A stretch of DNA of 36,758 bases. Origin: Myxococcales bacterium (GTDB lineage Bacteria > Myxococcota > UBA727 > JABDBI01). Shown here piece after piece: positions 7,707-16,331 of the stretch. Below the pieces are notes generated by a model, which worked only from the letters and a program-made list of their open reading frames with translations, made no database searches and was not told where the DNA came from. The translations under genes were made by a program, and so were the position numbers. The stretch covers positions 1 to 36,758 of the forward strand of contig JAHFEG010000019.1 in NCBI GenBank assembly GCA_023248595.1, given 5' to 3'. Position 1 is the stretch's first letter, and each line of letters begins with the position of its first letter.

Positions 7707-7838
7707 TCATTCGGGCCTTTGGCACTCATGGATATGGGGGTAATGCTTCCCCCGGATTTCATCCGGGGCTCTACGCGTTATCCGCTTCGCGGAAATTTAA
7801 TTTATCGAATGCTAAAACATCTTGGACAGCAGTGAACG
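7707..7838 (-). repeat. Right arm of long inverted repeat
   Basis: This is the inverted partner of the left arm. Bases 7707-7807 are a perfect 101-base match to 5367-5467 read on the other strand. The match continues with three mismatches to about 7838, two bases before the stop codon of the convergent flavoprotein gene. It carries the same hairpins as the left arm, including the CCCCGGAT/ATCCGGGG stem. It lacks the 12-base insertion found in the left arm, so the two arms have diverged outside the core while the core stayed identical. This suggests recent duplication or gene conversion. Confidence 0.95.
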
Positions 7839-7839
7839 C

Positions 7840-9351
7840 TTACGAATTAAAAACATAACGCCCAGGTGACAGGATATTTCTTGGATCAAAAACATCCTTA
7901 AGTCTCGCCCATACTTTCCCATAATCGTCAACATCAGAATCCATTGCCCACATTGACTGTACACCCAAGCGATATGGCAAATATCCTTTTGCCCTTAATT
8001 GCTCCATTAAGTCATCGTGGCAAGCAATTGCTTTTTCATCTTCCAAAGCAACATCGCGATCATAAATAATCGCAACTAAAACTTTCAATGTTCGTGTTTG
8101 TGTCCCAATTATAGCAATATTCGATTCAAAACCATGCTCCCTGCAAATTTCCTCAATCATCAAAAGAGCCCCTGCTAAACCTTTTCCAGCAAAGGGCATC
8201 AGGAGCATGCACCATATCAAACCACATCTGTCTTGATCTAAATCTAAATTCTCTGATGGTTTTTGTTTTTTTCGCCAATATGCCAGACTCACGTTTTTAC
8301 TATTATCTCCTAAAGAATTATCCAGGCCAGACTCTTCCAGTATTTCTAAATCGGGTATGAGAGGCTGCAAGGCTTGCATCATCAACTCTATTTGTGCCTG
8401 CGCTTGATTTTCGTGAAAAGACAGCAACGTCAAGAATGCTGTCCATTTTTTGATTCCATATTGTTCCTGAAGTTCCATACGAATATTGTCAGGCAGCGGA
8501 GTTTGATTTTGCGTTTGCTCATAAGGATACTGCTGCATGCTTGAGAATAATTTATAATCATTCCAAATCGTTAAATTTTGGAAAATTCCCTTTAAAAAAA
8601 GTTGGTGCAAAATATCGGTCACACAGCCAAGTTTTTTTTCATCATCAATTGGTAAAAAAATATGATGCACATGTTCTGGCTTAGGCTCAAGCCACAACGT
8701 CATTTGTGTTACAATTCCAAAGTTGGACTGTAAGAATAAACCATCCAAACTGGGTCCTAAACCCTGGCGATGCAATGCTCCACAGCTGGCATTGGAAAAT
8801 CGTTTTAACCCTGTATGAATCACTTCACCCGTCGCTAAAACCACTTCAAAGCCACAGACATAATGGCATCTTTCTCCATAAGAACCTGTGCTGTCGCCAC
8901 GTTCTAGAACATTGCCAACCACACTGGAGTCCAAGGTGCTACCGGTAACGCTCATGGCCAATAATGAGTTTTTCTGTCGCAAGAATTCGATAATCTGACC
9001 TTGGGTAACACCAGTTTCTATAGTGATATAAGCTAGTTGTTCATCAAAATCGACGACGGCATTCATGCGACCTAAATCCATTAAGATACAACCGCCTTTC
9101 GTGGGAACTTTTGAACCATTTCCCCAATTTTTTCCACAACTAATTGGATAAATAGGAAGCCTGTATTTAGAAGCAACCTGAACACACTGCCGAACTTCCT
9201 CGGTATCAGATGGAAAAATAACGGCATTGATACGATGCGTTGTAGTAAACGTTGCTTGTTCTAGAGGAGAAATTTGTTGTCTATCAACTATGACATGTTT
9301 TTGACTTAAAAGATTTTCAAACTCTTTAATCGCAGCAAAAAAACAATTCAT
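7840..9351 (-). CDS. FAD-linked oxidase, vanillyl-alcohol oxidase / 4-cresol dehydrogenase type
   Basis: A 503-residue flavoprotein with an FAD_binding_4 (PCMH) domain. Typical segments are VIFPSDTEEVRQCVQVA, PISCGKNWGNGSKVPTKGG near residue 95, and VVGNVLERGDSTGSYGER, which lines up with the GNxxxRG...YG region of 4-cresol dehydrogenase and vanillyl-alcohol oxidase. The C-terminus DPRNILSPGRY matches the DPxxILSPGR ending of these enzymes. It probably oxidises a small organic substrate, perhaps a phenol or a hydroxy acid. The substrate cannot be told from sequence. No cytochrome subunit gene is next to it. It is divergent from hemC and ends almost against the right repeat arm. Confidence 0.85.
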   Translation of the reverse strand: MNCFFAAIKEFENLLSQKHVIVDRQQISPLEQATFTTTHRINAVIFPSDTEEVRQCVQVASKYRLPIYPISCGKNWGNGSKVPTKGGCILMDLGRMNAVVDFDEQLAYITIETGVTQGQIIEFLRQKNSLLAMSVTGSTLDSSVVGNVLERGDSTGSYGERCHYVCGFEVVLATGEVIHTGLKRFSNASCGALHRQGLGPSLDGLFLQSNFGIVTQMTLWLEPKPEHVHHIFLPIDDEKKLGCVTDILHQLFLKGIFQNLTIWNDYKLFSSMQQYPYEQTQNQTPLPDNIRMELQEQYGIKKWTAFLTLLSFHENQAQAQIELMMQALQPLIPDLEILEESGLDNSLGDNSKNVSLAYWRKKQKPSENLDLDQDRCGLIWCMLLMPFAGKGLAGALLMIEEICREHGFESNIAIIGTQTRTLKVLVAIIYDRDVALEDEKAIACHDDLMEQLRAKGYLPYRLGVQSMWAMDSDVDDYGKVWARLKDVFDPRNILSPGRYVFNS

Positions 9352-9491
9352 GCCTCACACCCTGGAAATTAATGATAATTGGGTGGAGCATCTTGTGTTT
9401 CCTTTCTAGAATTTCAATGTTATCGAAATTCCTGAATATCAATTTTGCCACCGTCAGCACTTAGAGAATTAATAAACTGCAGTTGTTCAAA

Positions 9492-10490
9492 ATGAAATAT
9501 GAAGAACTTCTTGAGCTTAAAAAAACGACACCTTCTTCCCAAATCATCTACTTGGGCGCGCGCGGTTCCATTTTATCGAGATGGCAAGCCAATTATATTG
9601 CGCAAAAACTTGAACAGGCTTGCCCAGGCGTGCGCGTTGAAACCAAAATTCAAAGCACAGAGGGCGACCGGATTTCCGACGTCCCCTTACCCGAAATTGG
9701 TGGCAAAGGTGTCTTTACCTTCGAAATTGAAAAGGCGTTGCTTGAAAATAAAATCGACATTGCCGTCCACAGTTTCAAAGACTTACCTGTTGAAAATAAC
9801 CCCGGCCTAACCATACCGGCTATCTCTAAGCGTGAAGATTCAAGAGATGCCCTTGTTTCTCGTCACAATTATCAAATTAATACATTGCCCAAAGGCGCAT
9901 CTGTAGGGACAAGCAGTACTAGAAGAGCGGCTCAAATCCTTTTCTTAAGACCTGATTTGAATGTCATGCATATTCGCGGCAACGTCGATACGAGGATCAA
10001 AAAAGCGTTGGATCCAAATGGGCCTTATGATGCAATCATAATTGCTCATGCAGGTCTATTGCGTATAGGGCTTGCACACATTGCTTCTGAAGTGATCAGC
10101 GTCGAACAAATGCTTCCTGCACCGGCACAAGGAGCATTGGCCATACAATGCAAGGAAAACTCGCATCTTTTACCGTTAATTAAAAGCATTAATCACGCCG
10201 ACACAATGCTGGCAACTGCAGCAGAACGATCGTTTTTAAAAGCATTAGGCGGAGGGTGTTCATTACCAGTAGCAGCTTTTGCTGAATACATGGACGGTTT
10301 ATTAAAATTACGCGGGAGTGTCTTTGCTCGCAATGGCAGCGCTAAAATTGAGCTTGAGAAAGTGGTTTCATGTGATTTTGCTGATTTAGATAAAGCCTCT
10401 TTAAAAGCGCTTTTACTTGGCAAACAATTAGCAGAGCTAGCACTGAGTAAAGGCGCAGATAAACTATTAGAACAAAATTTATGTCTTTAA
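9492..10490 (+). CDS. hemC: Porphobilinogen deaminase (hydroxymethylbilane synthase)
   Basis: HemC joins four porphobilinogens into hydroxymethylbilane. The N-terminus reads LGARGSILSRWQA, followed by IQSTEGDRI, GGKGVFTFEIEKALL, AVHSFKDLP, GTSSTRRAAQI and RGNVDTRI, all family signatures. The dipyrromethane cofactor cysteine is Cys256 in GGGCSLPVAAF. I prefer the ATG at 9492. An in-frame TTG three codons upstream (9483) would add only Met-Phe-Lys, and neither has a strong ribosome-binding site. It is the first gene of the hemC-D-B-E operon; its stop overlaps the start of hemD by ten bases. Confidence 0.97.
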   Translation: MKYEELLELKKTTPSSQIIYLGARGSILSRWQANYIAQKLEQACPGVRVETKIQSTEGDRISDVPLPEIGGKGVFTFEIEKALLENKIDIAVHSFKDLPVENNPGLTIPAISKREDSRDALVSRHNYQINTLPKGASVGTSSTRRAAQILFLRPDLNVMHIRGNVDTRIKKALDPNGPYDAIIIAHAGLLRIGLAHIASEVISVEQMLPAPAQGALAIQCKENSHLLPLIKSINHADTMLATAAERSFLKALGGGCSLPVAAFAEYMDGLLKLRGSVFARNGSAKIELEKVVSCDFADLDKASLKALLLGKQLAELALSKGADKLLEQNLCL

Positions 10491-11236
10491 TTCAAAAGCG
10501 AATCGTTATCACCAGAGCATTAAATCAATGCCTTGATTTTGAAGAAAAATTAAAAAATAAAAATGCGATTCCCCTTCTTTACCATTGCATTCAAATGACG
10601 CTCCCTCAAAATACGATTGCTCTAGACCTTGCCATTCGTCAGTTAGAACAGAATTATTTTGATTGGCTGGTTTTGACGAGTCAAAATGCGGTACAGGCTT
10701 TGGCACTCAAAGTTAAAATACTTCCAGCTGATCTTCAAATAGCTGTCGTAGGTTCCTCAACAGCGCAAGCAGTATTAAGCTATTTCAACAGAAATATTGA
10801 TCGCGTCCCCCATATGTTTGATGCTGATTCTTTAGCCCATTTATTCCATGACGAGAAAAACCAGAAAATTTTTTTACCACAATCTAATTTGGCTAATCCC
10901 AATTTAAAAAACAAATTAGAAAAGTTCGGCAATCACGTGACTGCGCCGGTTACTTATCAAACGATAAAAGGAACTGGCGGAATTAATCTTTTAGAACAGC
11001 TTGCACGAAAGCAGATTGACGCCATCACATTTGCCAGTCCATCAGCGGTCACTTACTTTGTCGAGAGGTTTCAAGAAGAAGGCGGGAACTTAAATACCCT
11101 TGCAGGTATTTGCATAGCCTGTATGGGTCATGTAACGAAAAAAACAGCTAAAGAGAATGGCTTTGAAGTAAACATATGTTCCCCACAACATACAGTAGAG
11201 GGTCTTATCCAGGCCATGTCGGAGTACTTTTCATGA
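10481..11236 (+). CDS. hemD: Uroporphyrinogen-III synthase
   Basis: A 251-residue HemD-family protein, which cyclises hydroxymethylbilane with inversion of ring D to give uroporphyrinogen III. The family is poorly conserved. Evidence is the N-terminal RIVITRA strand, the WLVLTSQNAV stretch, the IDAITFASPSAV motif, the GHVTKKTAKENGF segment and the C-terminal TVEGLIQAM, which together are typical, as well as the position directly after hemC. It overlaps hemC by ten bases and its TGA overlaps the hemB ATG, so the three are probably translationally coupled. Confidence 0.93.
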   Translation: MSLIQKRIVITRALNQCLDFEEKLKNKNAIPLLYHCIQMTLPQNTIALDLAIRQLEQNYFDWLVLTSQNAVQALALKVKILPADLQIAVVGSSTAQAVLSYFNRNIDRVPHMFDADSLAHLFHDEKNQKIFLPQSNLANPNLKNKLEKFGNHVTAPVTYQTIKGTGGINLLEQLARKQIDAITFASPSAVTYFVERFQEEGGNLNTLAGICIACMGHVTKKTAKENGFEVNICSPQHTVEGLIQAMSEYFS

Positions 11237-12219
11237 CTTACTTTCCTGCTTACCCCGTCACTAGACCCAGGCGTTTGCGTCGAACGCCTGTCATGCGCCA
11301 ACTCGTCAGAGAAACAAATTTATCTCTAAATGATTTTATCTATCCTATCTTTGTGCGCCACGGCGACGATGACATTCGGCCCATCGCGTCCATGCCAGGC
11401 CAATTTCAGTGGACGTTGGATCATTTGGCAAAAGAGATTAAAGAACTGGAGCAACTTGGTATCCGCAGCGTGATGCCATTTGGTATTCCTGCCCATAAAG
11501 ATCCCCAGGGTTCAGACAATACCCATGATGACGGAATTGCCGCGCGCACCATTCGCCTCATTAAAGACACCTGTCCTGACATGATGGTGGTTTCCGATAT
11601 TTGCCTTTGTGATTATGCAAACCATGGACACTGCTGCATTATCGATCCTCTCAATGGGCATTACTTAAACGAACCTACTCTAAAATATTTAGCGAAAGCC
11701 GCCGTCGTCCATGCGCGTGCTGGCGCGGACATGGTTGCACCTTCTGGCATGATGGATGGTATGGTCCATGCCATTAGAGCTGGATTAAACGACGCTGGTT
11801 TTATTTATACGCCAATCATGAGTTACGCTGCAAAATATGCGAGCGCCTTCTATGGCCCTTTTCGTGATGCTGCTGAATGCGCACCCCAATTTGGCACACG
11901 CGAAACCTATCAGATGGACCCTGGCAATCGTCGCGAAGCTATTAAAGAAGTTGCTATCGATATAGCCGAGGGTGCCGACATCGTCATGATAAAACCAGCA
12001 CTACCCTATCTCGACGTGGTGAAAGCCGTACACGATGAATTTGATGTTCCCGTAGCAGCCTATCATGTCAGCGGCGAATACAGCTCTTTAATGGCAGCAG
12101 GACAAAATGGTTGGATTGATTTAAAAAAATGCGCATTGGAAAGTTTGACTTCCATTAAGCGCGCCGGCGCCGATATTATTTTAACTTATTTCGCCAAAGA
12201 CGTCGCAAAGTGGCTTTAA
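11233..12219 (+). CDS. hemB: Delta-aminolevulinic acid dehydratase (porphobilinogen synthase)
   Basis: A 328-residue HemB, which condenses two 5-aminolevulinates into porphobilinogen, the substrate of HemC. Schiff-base lysines are Lys201 (YAAKYAS) and Lys254 (MIKPALPYLD). A zinc-type cysteine triad is present at Cys124, Cys126 and Cys134 (ICLCDYANHGHC), so this should be a zinc-dependent form rather than the magnesium-only form. I set the start at the ATG overlapping the hemD stop (ATGA). A longer frame from 11176 lies wholly inside hemD and adds 19 residues unlike any HemB N-terminus. Confidence 0.97.
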   Translation: MTYFPAYPVTRPRRLRRTPVMRQLVRETNLSLNDFIYPIFVRHGDDDIRPIASMPGQFQWTLDHLAKEIKELEQLGIRSVMPFGIPAHKDPQGSDNTHDDGIAARTIRLIKDTCPDMMVVSDICLCDYANHGHCCIIDPLNGHYLNEPTLKYLAKAAVVHARAGADMVAPSGMMDGMVHAIRAGLNDAGFIYTPIMSYAAKYASAFYGPFRDAAECAPQFGTRETYQMDPGNRREAIKEVAIDIAEGADIVMIKPALPYLDVVKAVHDEFDVPVAAYHVSGEYSSLMAAGQNGWIDLKKCALESLTSIKRAGADIILTYFAKDVAKWL

Positions 12220-12225
12220 AAAATC

Positions 12226-13278
12226 ATGAGTGAATTAAACATGTCAAACATCCCATTTCTACGTGCATTACAGCATCAACCGACAACCCACACGCCAATT
12301 TGGCTGATGCGTCAAGCCGGTCGGTACATGTTAACATATCGACGCCTCAGAGAAAAATATTCTCTGCTTGAAATGGTAAAGACACCAGAACTTGCTTGCG
12401 AGGTGACGTTACAACCGATCAAAGCTTTTCAGCTGGATGCCGCGATTATTTTCTCTGATATTTTGCCGCTTTTAGAAGGCATGGGACTGAAACTTGAATT
12501 TATCACTGGTGAAGGTCCGCATATTGAAAATCCGATTCGAGAAACGAGCGACGTTGAGAAATTGCGTATTACGCCACCAGAAGAATGTGTTGCTTTTACG
12601 CTCGCCGCCATTCGCTTGGTTCGTCCTGAATTAGATGCTCTGAAAATTCCTTTGATTGGATTTAGCGGCGCCCCTTTTACTTTAGCTTCATATGCTATCG
12701 AGGGAGGATCTAGCCGTGACCACTTACTCACCAAACAATTCATGTATGCGCATCCCGATCACTGGCACATGCTGATGGATAAATTAAGTCAGATGGTTGG
12801 CAATTACCTACTTGCTCAAGCCCAAGCCGGCGCACAGGTTCTGCAAATATTTGACAGCTGGGCCGGATCACTTGGCCGCGTTGATTATCAAGCCCTAGTG
12901 TTTCCCTATATTCAAAAAGCAATCAGCATCGCGCGCAATGGCAATGTTCCAATTATCTATTTCAGCACTGGAACCAACGGCTTTTTAAATGTTATCCGGG
13001 AATTAGAAGTGAACGCTCTTAGCATCGATTGGCGTATGGATTTGGATACTGCGTGGAAAATCATTGGCACCAACAAAGCGATTCAAGGCAATCTTGATCC
13101 CGCTTTGCTTTTTGCGCCTTGGTCCATTTTACAAAAACAAACCGAAAACATTTTGCGCCAGGCTGAAAATATTCAACCCGATCGCCGCGGTTTTATTTTC
13201 AATCTTGGCCATGGTATTTTACAAAAAACGCCCGAAGACAACGTCAAAAGGCTCGTCGATTTTGTAAAAAACCAATAA
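12226..13278 (+). CDS. hemE: Uroporphyrinogen decarboxylase
   Basis: HemE removes four acetate carboxyls from uroporphyrinogen III to give coproporphyrinogen III. The signature TPIWLMRQAGRYM is near the N-terminus. AAIIFSDILPLLEGMG carries the catalytic aspartate. The second family signature GFSGAPFTLASYAIEGG, QIFDSWAG and a C-terminal FNLGHGILQKTPEDNVKRLVDFV follow. It starts six bases after hemB; an ATG at 12241 (MSNIPFLRAL) is an equally reasonable start. It is the last gene of the operon and meets the convergent secreted-protein gene with only four bases between stops. Confidence 0.97.
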   Translation: MSELNMSNIPFLRALQHQPTTHTPIWLMRQAGRYMLTYRRLREKYSLLEMVKTPELACEVTLQPIKAFQLDAAIIFSDILPLLEGMGLKLEFITGEGPHIENPIRETSDVEKLRITPPEECVAFTLAAIRLVRPELDALKIPLIGFSGAPFTLASYAIEGGSSRDHLLTKQFMYAHPDHWHMLMDKLSQMVGNYLLAQAQAGAQVLQIFDSWAGSLGRVDYQALVFPYIQKAISIARNGNVPIIYFSTGTNGFLNVIRELEVNALSIDWRMDLDTAWKIIGTNKAIQGNLDPALLFAPWSILQKQTENILRQAENIQPDRRGFIFNLGHGILQKTPEDNVKRLVDFVKNQ

Positions 13279-13282
13279 TGCC

Positions 13283-14062
13283 TTAGTAATGAAATCCATG
13301 TTGATAATCCCATACAACATTGACAGCCTTACCGCCCAGGCTACGAACATGCCAGAGAATGCGTTCAGCATTTTTCTCTTTCGCGATATCAATATCATAA
13401 CGAAATGGAACCATTTTACGTGGGCAATCTGCTTTTACTTGTTTCATAATAGGCAAAACAGCATAGGTATCTTTATCGTTAAAAATCATTTCGATACGAT
13501 CTAGCTCAAAACAATCGCTGGGATTTCGACCAGACAAGGTTATTTTTGAAGCATCTTCGCTTGCTTCTACTCGTTCCACATGTGCATAGACAAAATTATC
13601 TGCAGTATCAGATTTAGGAGCTTCAACACTTAAGATACCTGCATCGATGAAAAAAGCTTTTTCTTTTTGAAATTGCACTAAAAAATCACCTTTTTTCAAA
13701 ATTCCTAAATCGATGGTTGCAATGTAAGGTGTTGCTAGCGGAAGACAAATCCGATTAGGCCTCATAAATGCCTGAGCACTGACCTGGATTTTGTTGTCGA
13801 GCATCACCGCTTTTCCTTGCACAGACTCATAACAAGGCGAAGGCGACCACCCAAATATGATCACGTTTGCCATATCGTTTGAATCAATCCCTTTGGGTAC
13901 GAAAACATGATCCACAGCAATTTCTGTCATAATCAATTCGTCTGCCAGACCAGGAAAAGAATTTCTGCAATCATTGGGAATTAGTGGATCACAAAAATTG
14001 ACAAGGGCAAAAGTTGGAAGACATAAAAACAGAGAAACCGTCACGATTATTTTATATTGCAT
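13283..14062 (-). CDS. Secreted protein with internally duplicated domain, function unknown
   Basis: A 259-residue exported protein with a signal peptide of about 19 residues ending PTFA. I do not recognise the family. The mature part appears to be two copies of one domain of about 110 residues. A segment with SPSPCYES in the first half aligns with RNPSDCFEL in the second, and CLPLATPYIATIDLGILKKG aligns with DCPRKMVPFRYDIDIAKEKN. Each copy keeps one pair of cysteines, which could form a disulfide in the periplasm. The gene is monocistronic in appearance: it is convergent with hemE and 58 bases downstream of the dehydrogenase gene. Confidence 0.75.
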   Translation of the reverse strand: MQYKIIVTVSLFLCLPTFALVNFCDPLIPNDCRNSFPGLADELIMTEIAVDHVFVPKGIDSNDMANVIIFGWSPSPCYESVQGKAVMLDNKIQVSAQAFMRPNRICLPLATPYIATIDLGILKKGDFLVQFQKEKAFFIDAGILSVEAPKSDTADNFVYAHVERVEASEDASKITLSGRNPSDCFELDRIEMIFNDKDTYAVLPIMKQVKADCPRKMVPFRYDIDIAKEKNAERILWHVRSLGGKAVNVVWDYQHGFHY

Positions 14063-14120
14063 ATGTAAAACCTCTCGAGTTAAAACAGAGTTTATCCAAA
14101 AAATAATCCAGCACCTTCAA

Positions 14121-14942
14121 TCAGCTTGCTTCCACATAAAAATCCGGCATCAACTCTTCTCCAGGAACACAAGCGTATTTCGAAAAGTCAGTTATTTTTT
14201 GGCGTTCTTTTAAAAATTCGTCATCTAAAAGACACCTACCGGTGATATTAGTCAAGAAAAGTTCATGAGCAGCGTCGGCCATGATTTCAGGCTTGCGCGC
14301 ATTTTTGACAGACTCATCTCCCATCAACCATGTGATCGCTGCTGTGGCAATAATGGTTCGGGGCCAAAGCGAATTGACGCTGATATTCCATTTTTTAAAT
14401 TCCGACGCCATACCTAAAGTGCAAAGGCTCATTCCGTATTTTGAAATGGTATAAGCTACATTATTTTCCAACCACTTTGGATCCAAACTGATTGGCGGCG
14501 ACAAACTCAAAATATGGGCATGAGAAGATTTTTGCAAATATGGCAAACAGGCCTGGGCGCATAAAAATGTGGATCTCACATTCACCGACATCATTAAATC
14601 AAATGATTTAACTGGCGTATTATCTGTTGTGGTCAGCTTAATCGCACCGGCGTTGTTTACCAAAATATCAATACCACCAAAGTGTTGGGCAGCTTTTTCG
14701 ACAGCAACAGCAATTTGATCGGCATCTCGCACATCAAGCTGCAAAGGTAACGCTTTCCCGCCTGCTGCTTCGACTTCGGCAGCGACAGAAAAAATAGTTC
14801 CAGGCAATTTTGGGTGTGGGTCTGCAGTCTTGGATGCGATGACAATATTGGCACCATCCCTTGCGCATTTAAGGGCAATAGAACGTCCGATTCCTCGACT
14901 ACCACCGGTAATAAAAACTGTTTTGCCTTTTAAAATCGTCAT
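14121..14942 (-). CDS. Short-chain dehydrogenase, HSDL2-like
   Basis: A 273-residue NAD(P)-dependent Rossmann-fold oxidoreductase. The cofactor motif is TGGSRGIG (12-19), NNAG is at 96-99, and the catalytic pair is Tyr164 and Lys168 (AYTISKYGMS). The stretch LSLSPPISLDPKWL...AYTISKYGMSLCTLGMASEF...NSLWPRT closely resembles hydroxysteroid dehydrogenase-like protein 2 (HSDL2), though the C-terminal SCP2 domain of the animal protein is absent. The substrate is unknown, probably a lipid or acyl alcohol. I chose the ATG at 14942 because GAGGAAGG precedes it; the frame stays open to 14999 without a better start. It is divergent from the PLP enzyme gene. Confidence 0.92.
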   Translation of the reverse strand: MTILKGKTVFITGGSRGIGRSIALKCARDGANIVIASKTADPHPKLPGTIFSVAAEVEAAGGKALPLQLDVRDADQIAVAVEKAAQHFGGIDILVNNAGAIKLTTTDNTPVKSFDLMMSVNVRSTFLCAQACLPYLQKSSHAHILSLSPPISLDPKWLENNVAYTISKYGMSLCTLGMASEFKKWNISVNSLWPRTIIATAAITWLMGDESVKNARKPEIMADAAHELFLTNITGRCLLDDEFLKERQKITDFSKYACVPGEELMPDFYVEAS

Positions 14943-15010
14943 ATTGCCTTCCTCGTTAAAAAATGCTCCAAATACCAGATTCGTATCTTGCTTGATCAAG
15001 GGATATCTCT

Positions 15011-16177
15011 ATGGACACCAACGCTGCTTTTGCATTCTCAACTCAATGTATTCATGCAGGCCAATCCCCTGACAAAGAGACAGGCGCTATCATGACGCCA
15101 ATCTACATGTCATCGACATACGTCCAAGATGGTCCCGGAAATCACAAAGGCTACGAATACTCTCGCACCCATAACCCGACACGCAAAGCTCTGCAAGATA
15201 ACATTGCAACTCTCGAAGGTGGCCAATTTGGATTTTGTTTTGCTTCTGGATGCGCCGCGACTTCCACGCTACTCATGTGCTTAAGTGCAGGTGACCATGT
15301 TGTGGCTGTTGATGATTTATATGGTGGAACTTATCGATTGTTCACGCAAGTTTTTTCTCGTTTTGGAATTTCAACTTCTTTTGTTGATCTTAAAAATCCC
15401 GAAAATTTGATCAAGGCTATTCAACCAAATACCAAGCTGCTTTGGATCGAAACACCTACAAATCCCATGCTAAAGATCGTCGATATTCAGAAAGCTTGCA
15501 ACATTGCCAAGCAACGCAATGTTAAGGTTGCCGTCGACAATACATTTGCGACTCCTTTTTTACAGCAACCACTCCAACTGGGCGCTGATTTTGTCGTTCA
15601 TTCCACAACAAAATATCTGGGTGGACACAGCGACGTTATTGGTGGTGCCATCGTGACCAACGATGAAAACTGGGCAAAACAAATCAGTTTTTTATCAAAC
15701 GCAGTAGGCGCTGTCCCGGGTCCGGTCGACTCTTTTATGGTTATGCGCGGCCTAAAAACATTACATGTTCGCATGGAAAGACATGTGGAAAATGCTCAAA
15801 AAATAGCAGCCTTCCTAAGTTCCCATCCACAAGTTGAAGCAGTCATCTATCCTGGCCTAGAAAGCCATCCTGATTATCTGCTTTGCAAAAGGCAAATGAA
15901 AGGTCCGGGCGGGATGATCAGTTTTATCATCAAAGGAGAATTAAAAGCGGCTACACGGTTTTTACGATCGACTCACATTTTTGCCTGCGCAGAAAGCCTT
16001 GGGGGTGTTGAAAGCCTAATTGAGCATCCTGCTATCATGACTCATGCCTCCGTCCCCATTGAAACCAGAAAACAGTTGGGGATCAAAGACGGACTTATTC
16101 GTCTCTCTGTAGGCATTGAAGACATACAAGATTTAATAAGAGATTTAGAAGAAGCATTCTTGCAAGTTCAACAATAA
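15011..16177 (+). CDS. metB: Cystathionine gamma-synthase / gamma-lyase family PLP enzyme
   Basis: A 388-residue Cys/Met-metabolism PLP enzyme of normal length. TQCIHAGQSPDKETGAIMTPIY and the Y-x-R motif EYSRTHNPTRKALQ are at the N-terminus. DNTFATPF and the pyridoxal lysine Lys201 in HSTTKYLGGHSDVIGG follow. ESLGGVESLIEHPAIMTH is the usual C-terminal signature. The family includes cystathionine gamma-synthase, gamma-lyase and O-acetylhomoserine sulfhydrylase, which motifs alone do not separate, so the symbol is provisional. It acts in sulfur amino acid metabolism (transsulfuration). It is divergent from the dehydrogenase gene over 68 bases. Confidence 0.9.
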   Translation: MDTNAAFAFSTQCIHAGQSPDKETGAIMTPIYMSSTYVQDGPGNHKGYEYSRTHNPTRKALQDNIATLEGGQFGFCFASGCAATSTLLMCLSAGDHVVAVDDLYGGTYRLFTQVFSRFGISTSFVDLKNPENLIKAIQPNTKLLWIETPTNPMLKIVDIQKACNIAKQRNVKVAVDNTFATPFLQQPLQLGADFVVHSTTKYLGGHSDVIGGAIVTNDENWAKQISFLSNAVGAVPGPVDSFMVMRGLKTLHVRMERHVENAQKIAAFLSSHPQVEAVIYPGLESHPDYLLCKRQMKGPGGMISFIIKGELKAATRFLRSTHIFACAESLGGVESLIEHPAIMTHASVPIETRKQLGIKDGLIRLSVGIEDIQDLIRDLEEAFLQVQQ

Positions 16178-16202
16178 TGGCTATCAATCAGGTGTTTACT
16201 CC

Positions 16203-16230
16203 TTGATTTGTTTTGACTTTTGTATATTAT
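16203..16230 (+). promoter_or_regulatory. Possible sigma-70-type promoter
   Basis: TTGATT (16203-16208) and TATTAT (16225-16230) are separated by 16 bases. They lie in the 154-base gap between the cystathionine synthase/lyase gene and the small basic protein gene on the same strand. Transcription would begin about 100 bases before that ATG, leaving a leader that includes an 18-codon frame. The assignment rests on consensus matching by eye only. Confidence 0.3.
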
Positions 16231-16331
16231 GTCTGCGTTAAATGGTGTGATTTAATGCAATTTGATAATAACCCATTCGCCCCTGAAAATAATCTGCTCA
16301 AAAGATTTTAAGTTTGGCTGGAGATCTGAAA

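Noticed and set aside
5324..7838. Insertion sequence or composite transposon
   Set aside because: There is no transposase or integrase frame between or beside the arms, and no target-site duplication could be seen at the outer edges. A mobile origin remains possible but is not supported enough to annotate.
5324..7838. CRISPR repeats
   Set aside because: There are only two copies, over 2 kb apart and in opposite orientation, with a gene between them and no spacer array.
11176..11232. Upstream start for hemB
   Set aside because: The added 19 codons lie within hemD in another frame and do not resemble HemB; the ATGA overlap gives the natural start.
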